Below, in pieces: positions 11,852 to 22,430 of a stretch of DNA of 64,000 bases. Location: NCBI RefSeq assembly GCF_042186555.1, contig NC_133330.1, forward strand, positions 168,117,266 to 168,181,265, in the 5' to 3' direction. Below the pieces are notes generated by a model. It was given only the letters and a program-made list of their open reading frames with translations, was not told the origin of the DNA and searched no databases. The stretch comes from Aquarana catesbeiana (lineage: Eukaryota; Chordata; Amphibia; Anura; Ranidae). Position 1 is the first letter of the stretch; every line of letters starts with the position of its first letter. The translations under genes were made by a program, and so were the position numbers.

Positions 11852-12630
11852 ATATGCATGGATCCTCTCTATGCAAATATAAATACTATAATGAATTTTA
11901 CAATGTAAGCTAAATTCAGTGTCATAAAAATTTGGTATGTTGACACTAAATACTTAATCTTGTTTTTGCAGGGCGTGAATAGTAAAGCATGGAAATAATA
12001 ATTTTCAAATCTGTTTTCATTCCTTATTCCTGTGAAATTCCTACTTTTCTTCACAGCAATCCAGTGTAAGATTTTTTTTTTTTTAATTTCTTCCAGTGCT
12101 GCCCTTCGTTTCTCCAGAAAAAAAGGTGTCCTCAAATCAAAACAGCCCAACCAAATGCTTTCAATACTTCATATTTCTCATTTCATCTGTTGGGCTAAAA
12201 TGCAAAGTTATTGTGAAACTGCTGTACTTTAGTGTCCATAGTCTGGGACCATCTATAATAATTGTAATGTTGATTTTTTTTTTTGTAGCTGTGACAATAA
12301 TTATTTCAGTTTCTTTAGCTGTTTGTGTTAGCTTTTAATATCGAAAGATAGCTAAACAAAATATTTGTGTTTTGTTATATATTTGGTTTTTGTACATGGG
12401 AATATACAATTGTGTAAAATGAAAGACCATGTAGTACAGGTGTGGTTATGTAAAATGCTTTTTATTTCCCCCCTTTTTTTTTTTCTATTTTCCCTTCAAG
12501 GTAATTAAAAAAAAAAAAAAAAAACATTATGCGAGTTTTATAATGTATCTCCATCCCTATAAGTAATGAAGCTGCCATATGCGTGCCGCTTAGTGTGGCA
12601 GTGGACTTTCCTAGAAGAATGCAATCTTAC

Positions 12631-12665
<35 letters not shown>

Positions 12666-13039
12666 CAATGACTGCCGCTGCTCTGCTGTGTTTTGAAAGT
12701 AGCAGGAAGTGAAAAGGTGCACATGGGCAGGACAATATAGAAAACAGTACAAAGGCAGTTCCCAGCACACTTGCAGGTTAGCCAGCATAAGAAAAAAAAA
12801 ATGTTTTCAAATCTTCTGCATTCCTGTGACCCAGAACAGCTTAAATACCGAGGTTTACAAAGGGGTTTTTTTTTTTTTTTTTTACCATGGTGGCTAGCTT
12901 GAAAGTGTGCTGGGGACTCCCTTTGTACTGTCTTGTATGTTTTTACACTGCTGAAGACCACAGCTGCATTGTTGTTGGTATACAAAACCTTACAAAGCCA
13001 ACTTACAAGCAGGCCTGAATGCACTGTTTGGTTGGGCAA
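11852..13039. other. AT-rich DNA, no gene recognised
   Basis: Holds several homopolymer tracts (T at about 12069-12083, A at 12508-12524, T at 12633-12661) and low-complexity sequence. An acceptor-like TTTCTTCCAG near 12095 is followed by about 230 bp of open frame, but no homology or donor supports an exon. Confidence 0.5.
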
Positions 13040-13185
13040 CTATGTGGTAAATGATGTTTAATGATATTGATTAATATAAAGTCATTCACGTGGGGGCTAT
13101 GAACATTCATGCATCATACATTCCAATGAAATACAACTGGTCAATAATCAAGAAGGATCTGGGTGTTCTAGTAGATCTCAGACTT

Positions 13186-13600
13186 AAAGTGGTTGTAAAG
13201 GCACAAGGTTTTTTACATAGCATGAAGGTAAAAAAAACACCTGTGTGCAGCAGCCCCCCTAATACCTGAGCCCCCTCTCGATCCAGCGATGTCCACAAGA
13301 ACCTTGGCTCGCCAGAAACTTGCTGTTGTCAGTCACAGCCAGTGAGCCAATAAGGAGGGGGCAGGGCCAAGCCACAGCTTTGGCTCAGGAGCGCGCCTGC
13401 TTGTGTAACCCCCCCAGCAAGTTGCTTGCTGTGGGGGCACCTGGCAGGAGGGAGGGGCCAGGAGTGGCAGCGTGGGACCCGAGAAGAGGAGGATCCTGGC
13501 TGCTCTATGCAAAACCACTGTTTACACCTATAACCTATAAATTACCACTGTAACATGTTATTTTAATGGAGGAAAAAAAATGAGCGTTTAGTAACCCTTT
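13186..13600 (+). repeat. SINE-like ranid repeat ('AAAGTGGTTGTAAA' family)
   Basis: Begins AAAGTGGTTGTAAAGGCACA. Similar heads occur at 16168 (AAAGTGGTTCTAAAGACA), 17109 (AAAGTGGTTGTAACCC) and 19054. The 13186 and 16168 copies also share 'GGTAAAAAAA-CCTG' and a 'GGGGGCA-...GGGAGG' region. It is inserted in a LINE. Confidence 0.65.
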
Positions 13601-13716
13601 ACCTGTGTATAGTGCCAAGCTACAATTTCTAAAGCTAGCAAAATAAATTCTTGTATTAACGGAAGTATAAAGAGAGAGAGAGAGAGATGACCTTGCCCCT
13701 GTACAAAGCATTAGTA

Positions 13717-14262
13717 TTGTCGAAGTGGTATACCGTCTAATAATAGTAACTGTGAAAAATCCTGTGAGAAAAAAAGCGACCCCAAAATGAGATATAGTCA
13801 TGTGCAAAAAGTTGATAAACCAAAATAGTCGTGCTAAGACTAGTTCGAAACACATATAAAGTGAAAAGAAATTCTTGAAAAAAAAATCTCTGAAAGATGG
13901 CAAATTAAATTGCCGGCAATAAAATTTGAAAAACCCGCACTTCCGGGGTCACATGGGGCGTGATGTCAGTGTGTAGCTCCGCCCGACATGTTTAGTCATA
14001 CATGACTTCTTCCAGGGGCGCGCGAATGCGCTGACGTCATCACGCCCCACGCGACACCGGAAGTGCAGGTGTTTAGAATTTTATTGCTGGCAATTTAATT
14101 TGCTATCTTTCAGAGACTTTATTTCAAGAATTCCTTTTCACTTTATATGTTATTGTATGTACTATACAGATAGCTTTACACTTCAGCGATTCAAAGTGTT
14201 TTAAGATATTAGTTTTATGTTTGTTCACTATTTGTGATTAGCGCGACTATTTTGGTATATTG
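13717..14262. mobile_element. Foldback element with 14-bp target-site duplication
   Basis: Flanked by identical ACAAAGCATTAGTA (13703-13716 and 14263-14276), which lies inside a LINE reading frame and occurs once in that frame after the insert is removed. Arms near 13845-13965 and 14030-14150 pair closely (for example AATTAAATTGCCGGCAATAAAA against TTTTATTGCTGGCAATTTAA). The central loop region holds GGAAGAAGTCATGTATGACTAAAC on the minus strand. Both ends lie outside the arms. No open frame. Confidence 0.8.
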
Positions 14263-14980
14263 ACAAAGCATTAGTAACACTTTATCTGGAATATGCAGTT
14301 CACTTCTGGGCACCAGTTCACAAAGGAACTGGAAGAAGGGCAACTAAACTGATAAGAGACATGGAGGACCTTAGCTACAAGGAAAGATTAGCTGAACTAA
14401 ATTTATTCTCCCTTAAAACATTTTTTTATTAAAGGAGAACAAAATCACTATCTACTGCATAAATTCAGTGGTGAACTTAGTGCAAAATGATACACTTCAA
14501 GGTCATTGCAGGAGATAGGTGGCACTCTGCGACTGGAGGAAAAGGGGTTTAATCTCTGCATACAGAAAGGCTTCCTCACAGTATGAACAATCAAAATGTG
14601 GAATAGATTCCCTCCAGAAATAGTTCTGTCCGGCTCAGTCAATTGTTTATAAAAAGAGCTGGATGCATTCCTAAATGCACAAAATGTAACTGCCCATTAG
14701 CATATATCCAGGGAATAGCTGATTTTCTTAGGGGGTCAGGAAGGATTTTTTTTTTTTTTTTTTTCTTGGCAGTTGGAGTAAACTGGACCTTGCTTTGTAA
14801 CGTGTGGTTTTTTTTTTTTTTTTTTTTTTTTTTTGCCTTCCCCTGGTTCAAATATAGGAGTAGGGTTCTGTATATGGAGGTTTTTATTATATTTTTTCTT
14901 TTTCTGTTGGTTAAACTCAATGGTTGTGTGGTGTTGTGGAGTTTGTTTTTTTGGTTTTTTTTTAACTAACTGACCTTTAA

Positions 14981-15727
14981 CCACTTCAGTACTTGAAAAT
15001 CTCCATAGGCGAAGCTTTACATTTTTTTTTTTACAGGTTACATGTTTATGTACAGAGGAGGTCTTGGACTAGAATCATTGCTCTCGCTCTAACGTTCGCG
15101 GTGATACCTCACATGTATGGTTTGAACGTTGTTTACATATGTGGATGCGACTTGCATATGCAATCGCTTTTTTTATCACTTTGGTTATTTGGTTGTAAAC
15201 CTCCCTTGTAATAGGAATAGTGCCTGACAGGTCCTCTTTATGGAGAGATGTGGGGTCTATAAGACCCCACATCTCTCCTCCAGGCAGGAAAGGCTGAGAT
15301 CGAAAAAAAAAAAAAAAAAAAAGACGGATCTCAGGTTTTCCTGCCGAGTCTTCGGCTTTGTTTACTTCCGCCGGCCTGGACGTGATGTCCTAACGTTGGG
15401 CCTGGGCCTCTGAGAGGCATAGAGATTGCCGGGGACCATCTGTCCCTCGGAAATCTCTATGGCTAACTTCCTTCCTACTCTGGTTTGCCCATCGTATGGG
15501 CGATCCGGGAGAAGCACCGGAGGGCGGTAGGAGGAGGGGGCGGGTCAACCCCTTTCACCGCCTGTAAGAACAATCAAGCGGCTGAACAGCTGCTATGATT
15601 GTTCTTACAGTGAAGGGCATACCTGGCTGCAAAAAATGATATCTGAATGATGCCTGCAGCCGCAGGCATCATTCAGATATAACTGAAAGCCCAGGACGTT
15701 ATTTGGCAGCCAGCGGTCGGCAAGTGG
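14981..15727. mobile_element. TTAA-targeting non-autonomous element, complete copy (747 bp)
   Basis: Flanked by TTAA on both sides (14977-14980 and 15728-15731), with inverted ends CCACTTC... and ...GGCAAGTGG. It contains three strong hairpins: GGGGTCTATAAGACCCC near 15251, AAGAACAATCAAGCGG...GATTGTTCTT near 15567-15608, and a 20-bp-arm palindrome ATCTGAATGATGCCTGCAG near 15640-15681. Partial copies lie at 8096, 29717, 33818 and 62806. A TTAA duplication is used by piggyBac and Kolobok; the superfamily is not settled. Confidence 0.8.
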
Positions 15728-15731
15728 TTAA

Positions 15732-16167
15732 AAGAGAAGTGTGTGTGTGATCCAGATAAAACATACATACCTAGATGGCTGCAGCATTGATTCGACCTGC
15801 AGAAGTCCCCCGCTGGCTCTACACAGAGAACTGATCTAGCAAGATAGCTGATTGCTCAGTTTCCGGGTCTGCTCTGAGCACAGCGTAGTGCATATGAATC
15901 ACTGCTCTGTGCTCTGCCCCTCCAGTGCTCACTGGAGCGCCAGACTGTGGAGAGGGTGGGAGCGGCACACTGAGAGGCTGAGCCAGCTGCTGGTCTGGCA
16001 TCAAGGCAGATCTCGACTGGTTCTGTGATGTCAGATAATCTGGGTCACAGGAGTGCAGAACTAAGTCCACTCCTGTGACCCACAGGAGAAGCATGACCAA
16101 AAAAAACTTTGGTCATACTTCTTCTTTTTATTCTGACCTGTAGCTGCTCCATTTAAGGTAGAGATTA
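15732..16167. repeat. Unclassified dispersed repeat
   Basis: 'AAAAGAGAAGTGTGTGTGTGATCCAGATAA'-type head followed by moderately GC-rich sequence. It contains an inverted pair GGGTCACAGGAGTG/CACTCCTGTGACCC around 16030-16085. No coding signal. Confidence 0.45.
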
Positions 16168-16440
16168 AAGTGGTTCTAAAGACAGAAGGCCTTTTACTGC
16201 ATTAAGGTAAAAAAACCTGCAAGTAGCTCCTCACAGAGCCGGCCCAGGGGCAAGCACACACAAGTGCCCCCATAGCAAGCCGCTTGCTGGGGGGGATTTG
16301 ACAAGGGGGAGGATTGCCAAAGAAGGGCCTGAGATGGGGAGGCTCTGTGCAAAACCATTGCAAAGAAAATTTAAGTATAGACATGTTTATTTTAAAAAAA
16401 TTCAAAAAGTTCCTTTACAATCGCTGTAATGGAGGCTGAC
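16168..16440 (+). repeat. SINE-like repeat, second copy of the 13186 family
   Basis: Shares the AAAGTGGTT-TAAAG head, 'TTTACTGCATTAAGGTAAAAAAACCTG', and a CCCC-rich interior with the copy at 13186. No open frame. Confidence 0.6.
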
Positions 16441-17108
16441 ATACTTGATCTTGTCAAGTGATACGCTATGTTTTAAGAGATTATTTCCAGTCTGTGCAAG
16501 GACCAAGATGTCTGCCTCTGTATCATATAAAAAAAACAAGTAAATGTATGCAGAAATGGCATAAGATGGGTTTCCAGAAACGCATGATTCACAAAATCGA
16601 GGAGAACCTTTGCAAATACCTCGATGAATCACAATAAATTTTGTGCTGGTGTCATCTTGTGCCTATCTTTGTAAATTTCCCTTTTTATAATTTAGGTGTT
16701 TTTTTTTTAGTTAATCTAGAGGACCTCAATGGATGGGGGTGGCATGTCACTTACTGTATATTATTATTGGGATTAAAATTTGGTAGTTGGGGAGCTCCTG
16801 GAGAACAGCTGCTTTAAGTGTGTGTTCTCAAGGAGGGCCAGTGCAAAATACTGTACAGGTATCATGCATGTTCAGAGACCTATAAAGACTCTATAGATGT
16901 GTGCTTATTAGTATAGAGAGCTAGGTAGGAACAACAGTGCATCCAGTCTAATATTAGCTTGTAGTCTCTCATGAACAGGGCCTCCAAACTCTCTTGTATT
17001 GTACTGTAACCATACCGTCTTCCTTAGGCTCCTTTCACATGCGTCATCCGTTCAGTCATGTTTTTGTTTTTAAACGGAACAAAAATGTAGACTTGTTTAA
17101 TTTAAAAA

Positions 17109-17460
17109 AAATGGACCTTAAAGTGGTTGTAACCCTAAAAAAAAAAAAAAAAAAAAAAAATGAACATCCTGTTCCTTTAAGGCACACTATATAGCACAGT
17201 GCTTGTGTTATGTAATTTTTCCCTTCCTATCTTGTAAAAAACCTGGCTGATCCTGCTAGTTCCTCTGTCCCCCTTCCTCTGCTGACCATGGTAATCATGG
17301 CTGCTGAGCCCTGATTACCGTGGTCAGTTTACGTGCCTCTGTCATCCGCTCTCTATTCTGTTCTCTCCCCCTCCCTCCCTGTCATCATGAGAGCGGCTCT
17401 CCTGCCCACCACTATTCAGCTGCATAATGCAGCTAATACACCGCCTGTGGAAGGGAATTC
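17109..17460 (+). repeat. SINE-like repeat with internal poly(A)
   Basis: Head AAAGTGGTTGTAACCCTA followed by 24 A, then 'GTTCCTTTAAGGCACACTATATAGCACAG'. Related to the 13186 family by its head only. It contains a 'GGTAATCATGGC...GATTACCGTGGTCA' inverted pair. Confidence 0.55.
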
Positions 17461-17469
17461 CACATCCTT

Positions 17470-18890
17470 GCTGCTCTTGAAGTAAAGAACCCTCTATGCA
17501 GTTTAAGTTAAACCTCTTTTCTTCTAATTTTAATGAGTGGCCACATCTTATTGAACTCCCTTCTACGGAAACGTTTTATCCCTATTGTGGGGTCACCAGT
17601 GTGGTATTTGTAAATTGAAATCATATCCCCTCTCAAGCGTCTCTTCTGCAGAGAGAATAAGTTCAGTGCTCGTAACTTTTTTCTTCATGACTGATATCCT
17701 CCAGATCCTCTATTAGTTTTGTTGCCCTTCTCTATACTCGCTCCATTTCCAGCACATCCTTCCTGAGGACTGGTGCCCAGAACTGGACAGTATACTCCAG
17801 GTGTGGACGGACCAGAGTCTTGTATAGTGGGATAATTACCGCTTTATCTCTTTTAATGCATGCCAATATTCTGTTTGCTTTGTTAGCAGCGGTTTGGCAT
17901 TGCATGTCATTGCTGAGCCCATCATCTACTAGGAACCCCAGGTCCTTTTCCATCCTCGATTCCCCCAGTGGTTCTCCCCCCAGTGAGTAGATTGCATTCA
18001 TATTTTTGCCACCCAATTGCATTATTTTACATTTTTCCACATTAAACCTCATTTGCCATGTAGTTGCCCACCTCATTAATTTTTTCAGATCTTCTTGCAA
18101 TGTTTCTACATCCTGTGGCAAAGTTATTGCCCTGCTTGGCTTAGTATTGTCCGCAAATACAGAGATTGAGCTGTTCACCCCCTCCTCCAGGTCGTTTGTG
18201 AATAAATTAAATAGGATTGGTCCCAGGACAGAACCCTGGGGGAACCCACTTTCCACCCCTGACCATTCCTGAGTACTCCCCATTTATCACAACCCTCTGA
18301 ACTCGACCTTGTAGCCAGTTTTAAATCCATGTACTCACCCTATGGTCCATGCCAACTGACCTTACTTTGTACAGTAAACGTTTAAGGGGTCAAATGCTTT
18401 TGCAAAATCCAGATACACCACGTCTATGGGCCTTCCTTTATCTAGATGGCAGCTCACCTCCTCATAGAAGGTTAGTAGATTGGTTTGGCAAGAACGATTC
18501 TTCATGCTGATTATTGCTAATGATACAATTTTCATTACTAAAATCTTGTATATAGTCCCTTATCCCCTCCAAGAGCTTGCATACTATTGATGTTAGGCTA
18601 ACTGGCCTGTAATTCCCAGGGATGTATTTTTGGCCCTTTTTTTTCTACATTGGAATGGTACCAGCTGATTGGAGAAAAGCCAGTTAGTAGACTGTCAGTA
18701 AAAATTAGGAACAATGGTCTGGCAATTACTTGACTGAGTTCCCTAAGGACCCTCGGGTGCAAGCCATCTGGTCCCGATGACTTACTAATGTTACGTTTTT
18801 CAAGTCTATTTCCAATTCTGTCCTCTGTTAGCCATGCCTCCTTGAGGTTTGTCATCGCAATTTTTTTTTTTTTTTTGCTTAGAATAAAGA
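17470..18890 (-). pseudogene. CR1-like LINE reverse transcriptase, broken
   Basis: On the minus strand the 5' part (18894-18598) contains 'SSGPDGLHPRVLRELSQVIARPL'-like thumb/finger sequence. The larger frame (18283-17732) contains 'PQGSVLGPILFNLFTNDLEEG', 'FADNTK' (the catalytic FADDTK with one Asp changed), and 'YKTLVRPHLEYTVQFWAPV'. The 3' end past 17732 continues as 'ELNLFSLQKR'. The frames are not continuous. The altered catalytic motif confirms inactivity. It looks like the same broad family as the fragments at 13040, 29521 and 33670. Confidence 0.85.
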
Positions 18891-19149
18891 TCACGATTCT
18901 GACAAAATTTTTTATTTTTTTTTTTTATTTTAAAGATTCACAACATCTGAACATTAGGTCATCAAACAAGATGGCAATAAAAAGTACTGATTTTATTGGA
19001 ATCTTTGGTGGTTTATTTTGTGGTTTTCAGAAAAAAAAGAAAAATGCGTTAATTTAAAGTGGTACTATAGTGTACAAAAATTGTTGTTAGGAATTCAAGA
19101 AATAAGTGCTAGTAATGAAAAAATGTACTCATTATGTCTCTTCTACAAT

Positions 19150-19313
19150 AATAAGACACAGTAAAAATTGGCAGCTCACATTTGATACCTGCTGACATCA
19201 GTTCCAGTATCTGCGCCATTTGCGTTCCACCGTGGCTGACTGCTTCCCCTCTGGTCCCAGCCATGTGATTTATATACTTAAATGTGAGCTGCCAATTTTT
19301 ACTGTGTCTTATT
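19150..19313. repeat. Inverted repeat with 34-bp perfect arms
   Basis: Arms 19150-19183 and 19280-19313 are exact reverse complements (AATAAGACACAGTAAAAATT...), with a 96-bp spacer. Possibly a short foldback MITE. No target duplication identified. Confidence 0.8.
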
Positions 19314-20719
19314 AAACCCATTATCACTGCACTGAGAATCGTGGACATGCTGGATGGAGATCGTGTGGGTGGGGTTAATCGAGATCACAATTTTTTTACG
19401 ATTAATCGTGCAGCTCTACCAGGCACTGACAAAATGATCCCTTTGCTGATTGTCCACTGGTGACATGAGGATGCCTAGCACAGAAGATCCATTGAACTGG
19501 ACCAGTTAACAATCATTGTGGAGAAAGACTGCATAAAGAATTTCCTTTTTTGGAAGTGATAGTTAATAACATTTCCTACACCTACAAAACTGTGAACAGG
19601 CATGGTTATATTTATGCTGTGTGCCAGAAATCCTCAAGTTGCCAGTATGCACTATACAAAAAATGGACAATATAGAATTATTATTTTTTTGTCTTTTGAG
19701 AGATGATGCAAATTCAAGTACACATCACTGGTCATCTTTACATGTGTCTCTTCTGCAGTAAAGTTACTTGCCTCCCCGCTCTTATAGTGAGCCACACATG
19801 CAGCTCACTGTACAAAATTGACAATGCCGAATCTGACTTAACTCCTGCACATGTGTGGGAGTGACGTCATCCCGGCCCAGCCATTGAAAGCAGCCAGTGA
19901 TCGAGACTCAGAAGCCGGCCGCCTGAAGATGCCAGCAGCCAGGCAGGGAGCTTGAGGTTGTCACATCGCTGGAGACAAGGTGGAGTATAGTTCCACTTTA
20001 AGCAATTAGCTTGGCTGTGTTCCTATCTGGATTTCTATTTTTAATATGAACCAGACCTGGCTTAAAACATTTCAATGTTAACAGTAAAAATGTAGACACC
20101 TTGTGGTAACTTCGTTTGCCTCCTTGGATCCTTAGTCCAGGCTGCACACGGGGTGGCCTCTTTTGGTGAAGTAGAAATTAGGCTTTGCTCCCTCCTGTTG
20201 CTAGGCCCTCCCCAATCATTAGCTCTTAAATACTAGAGCTTCTACTGCCCACTGAATCGCTGGCATTTAAAAGTTGACTTAAAGGGGCAAGGCTTATCTC
20301 CACAACGTAATTAAGTATAATCTTGACTTGGGAGGACAATTTAGCCGCAGTGGACAGTTTAGGATTAAAAGTTTAAGATCCAAGGAGGCTCCACAGGGAT
20401 TGACATGAAGACTCACATAGGTAATGGCAAGCACTGAAGGGTGCCTGTATTTTAGAGGTGTTGGCAGAAAAAGAAAAATTAGGCCGTCAGACGGGTGTGC
20501 GTTATGTATTTAGGAGACTGGGTAGAAGTAAAATACTGATTCCTGATAAATGCTTGTAGTAGTAAAATAACAATTTAATTCAATAAAATAAGGGTTTGTG
20601 TAGATGGGCAAAAACAGCATAATTTCAGGTTTATTTAAGCTTGTTAAGTTTGACGTTATTTACTTCGTTATCACAGGTATTTATATAGTGCTGACAATGT
20701 ATGCAGCATATTACATATA

Positions 20720-22263
20720 CAGTGCCTTAAAAAAGTATTCACACCCCTTGAAATTTTCCACATTTTGTCATGTTACAACCAAAAACGTAAATGTATTTTA
20801 TGTGATAGACCAACACAAAGTGGCACATAGTTGTGAAGCGGAAGGAAAATGATAAATGGTTTTTCCAAATTATTTACAAATAAATATCTGAAATGTGTGG
20901 AGTGCATTTGTTTTTAGCCCCCTTTACTCTGATACCCCTAACTAAAATCTAGTGGAGCCAATTGCCTTCAGAAGTCATTTAATTAGAAAATAGAGTCCAC
21001 CTGTGAGTTATCTCAGTATAAATATAGCTATTCTGTGAAGCCCAATAGGTTTGTTAGAGAACCTTAGTGAACAAACAGCAGCATCATGAAGGCCAAGGAA
21101 CACACCAGACAGGTCAGAGATAAAGCTGTGGAGAAGTTTAAAGCAGGGTTAGGTTATAAAAAAAAATATCCCAAGCTTTGAACATCTCACGGCACAACTG
21201 CAAACCTAGCAAGACATGGCTATCCACCTAAACTGACAGGCCAGGCAAGGAGAGCATTAATCAGAGAAGCAGCCAAGAGGCCCATGGTAACTGTGGAGGA
21301 GCTGCAGAGATCCACAGCTCAGGTGGGAGAATCCATTCACAGGACAACTGTTAGTCGTGCACTCCACAAATCTGGCTTTTTATGGAAGAGTGGCAAGAAG
21401 AAAGTCATTGTTGAACGAAAGCCATAAGAAGTCCCGTTTGCTGTTTTGCGAGAAGCCATGTGAGGAACGAGGCAAACATGTGGAAGAAGGTACTCTGGTC
21501 AGATGAGACCAAAATTGAACTTTTTGGCCTAAAAGCAAAACGCTATGTGTGGTGGAAAACGAACACTACACATTGCCCTGAACACACCATCCCCACCTTA
21601 AAACATGGTGGTGGCAGCATCATATTGTGGGGATGCTTTTCTTCATCAGGGACAGGGAAGCTGGTCAGAGTTGATGGGAAGATAATTGGAGCCAACTACA
21701 GGGCAATCTTAGAAGAAAACCTGTTAGAGTCTGCAAAAGACGTGTGACTTGGGCAGAGGTTCACCTTCCAGCAGGACAACGACCGTAAACCTACAGCCAG
21801 AGCTACAATGGAATGGTTTAGATCAAAGCATATTCATGTGTTAGAATGGCCCAGTCAAAGTCCAGACCTAAATCCAATTGAGAATCTGTGGCAAGACTTG
21901 AAAATTGCTGTTTACAGATGCTCTCCATCCAATTTGACAGAGCTTGAGCTATTTAGCAAAGAAGAATGAGCAAAAATGTCACTCTCTAGATGTGCAAAGC
22001 TGGTAGAGACAAAAGACCCCCCAAAAAGACTTGCAGCTGTAATTGCAGCGAAAGGTGGTTATACAAATGCACGCCTCACTTTTTCCACATTTATTTGTAA
22101 AAAAAATTTGAAAACCATTTATCATTTTTCTTTCAATTCACAATTATGTGCCACTTTGTGTTGGTCTATCACATAAAATCTCAATAAAATACATTTACGT
22201 TTTTGGTTGTAACATGACAAAATGTGGAAAATTTCAAGGGATAAATACTTTTTCAAGGCTCTG
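20720..22263 (+). mobile_element. Tc1/mariner element, 1544 bp, TA target duplication
   Basis: Inverted ends begin CAGTGCCTTAAAAAAGTATT and, from the other side, CAGAGCCTTGAAAAAGTATT, and they remain complementary for about 70 bp. TA lies on both sides (20718-20719 and 22264-22265). It is inserted in an L2-like LINE tail. The transposase it carries is dead (next entry). Confidence 0.9.
21086..22109 (+). pseudogene. Tc1 transposase pseudogene
   Basis: The ATG at 21086 opens 'MKAKEHTRQVRDKAVEKF' with the paired-like HTH region, but stops interrupt it. The best frame, 21460-21747, contains 'VLWSDETKIELFG' and 'HGGGSIILWGCFSSSGTGKL'. A TGA at 21745 then breaks the frame, which continues open as 'LGQRFTFQQDND' and 'HVLEWPSQSPDLNPIENLW', the second and third catalytic acidic motifs of the DD34E family. 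Another stop falls near 21968. Full-length family members are about 340 aa. Confidence 0.88.
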
Positions 22264-22430
22264 TATTGTAAATTCACATCCGTCCCTGCTCTCAAGGAGT
22301 TTATAATCTAAGTTCTCTGTCATGAGTACATACACATATGAGGGCCAATTAAAATAGGAGCCAAATAACGTATAGGCTTGTCTTTGAAGTGTGGGAGGAA
22401 CTGGAAACCAACTCAAGTAGTGTCATGATT

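Larger units (their letters stand above)
13040..14976 (+). mobile_element. CR1-like LINE 3' part, interrupted by two insertions
   Basis: Segments 13040-13185, about 13600-13716 and 14263-14976 together resemble the end of a CR1-like reverse transcriptase ORF. Recognisable pieces are 'KKDLGVLVDL', 'PLYKALVTLYLEYAVHFWAPV' and 'RATKLIRDMEDLSYKERLAELNLFSL'. A SINE-like repeat (13186-about 13600) and a foldback element (13717-14262) split it. The order and direction are consistent with one original + strand copy. It is a dead remnant; stops occur throughout. Confidence 0.75.
20668..22430 (-). repeat. L2-like LINE tail split by a Tc1 element
   Basis: 20668-20719 (GGTATTTATATAGTGCTGACAATGTATGCAGC) and 22264-22430 (CTCTCAAGGAGTTTATAATCTAAG...) are the two sides of one minus-oriented L2-type 3' end. 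The same pattern occurs at 29375-29490 and 51465-51595. Confidence 0.7.

Noticed and set aside
12096..12338. Possible exon after an acceptor-like TTTCTTCCAG
   Set aside because: No donor, no homology, low-complexity hydrophobic translation downstream of PLPP6.
12633..12661. Homopolymer T tract as a retroelement poly(A) tail
   Set aside because: No target duplication or element body found next to it.
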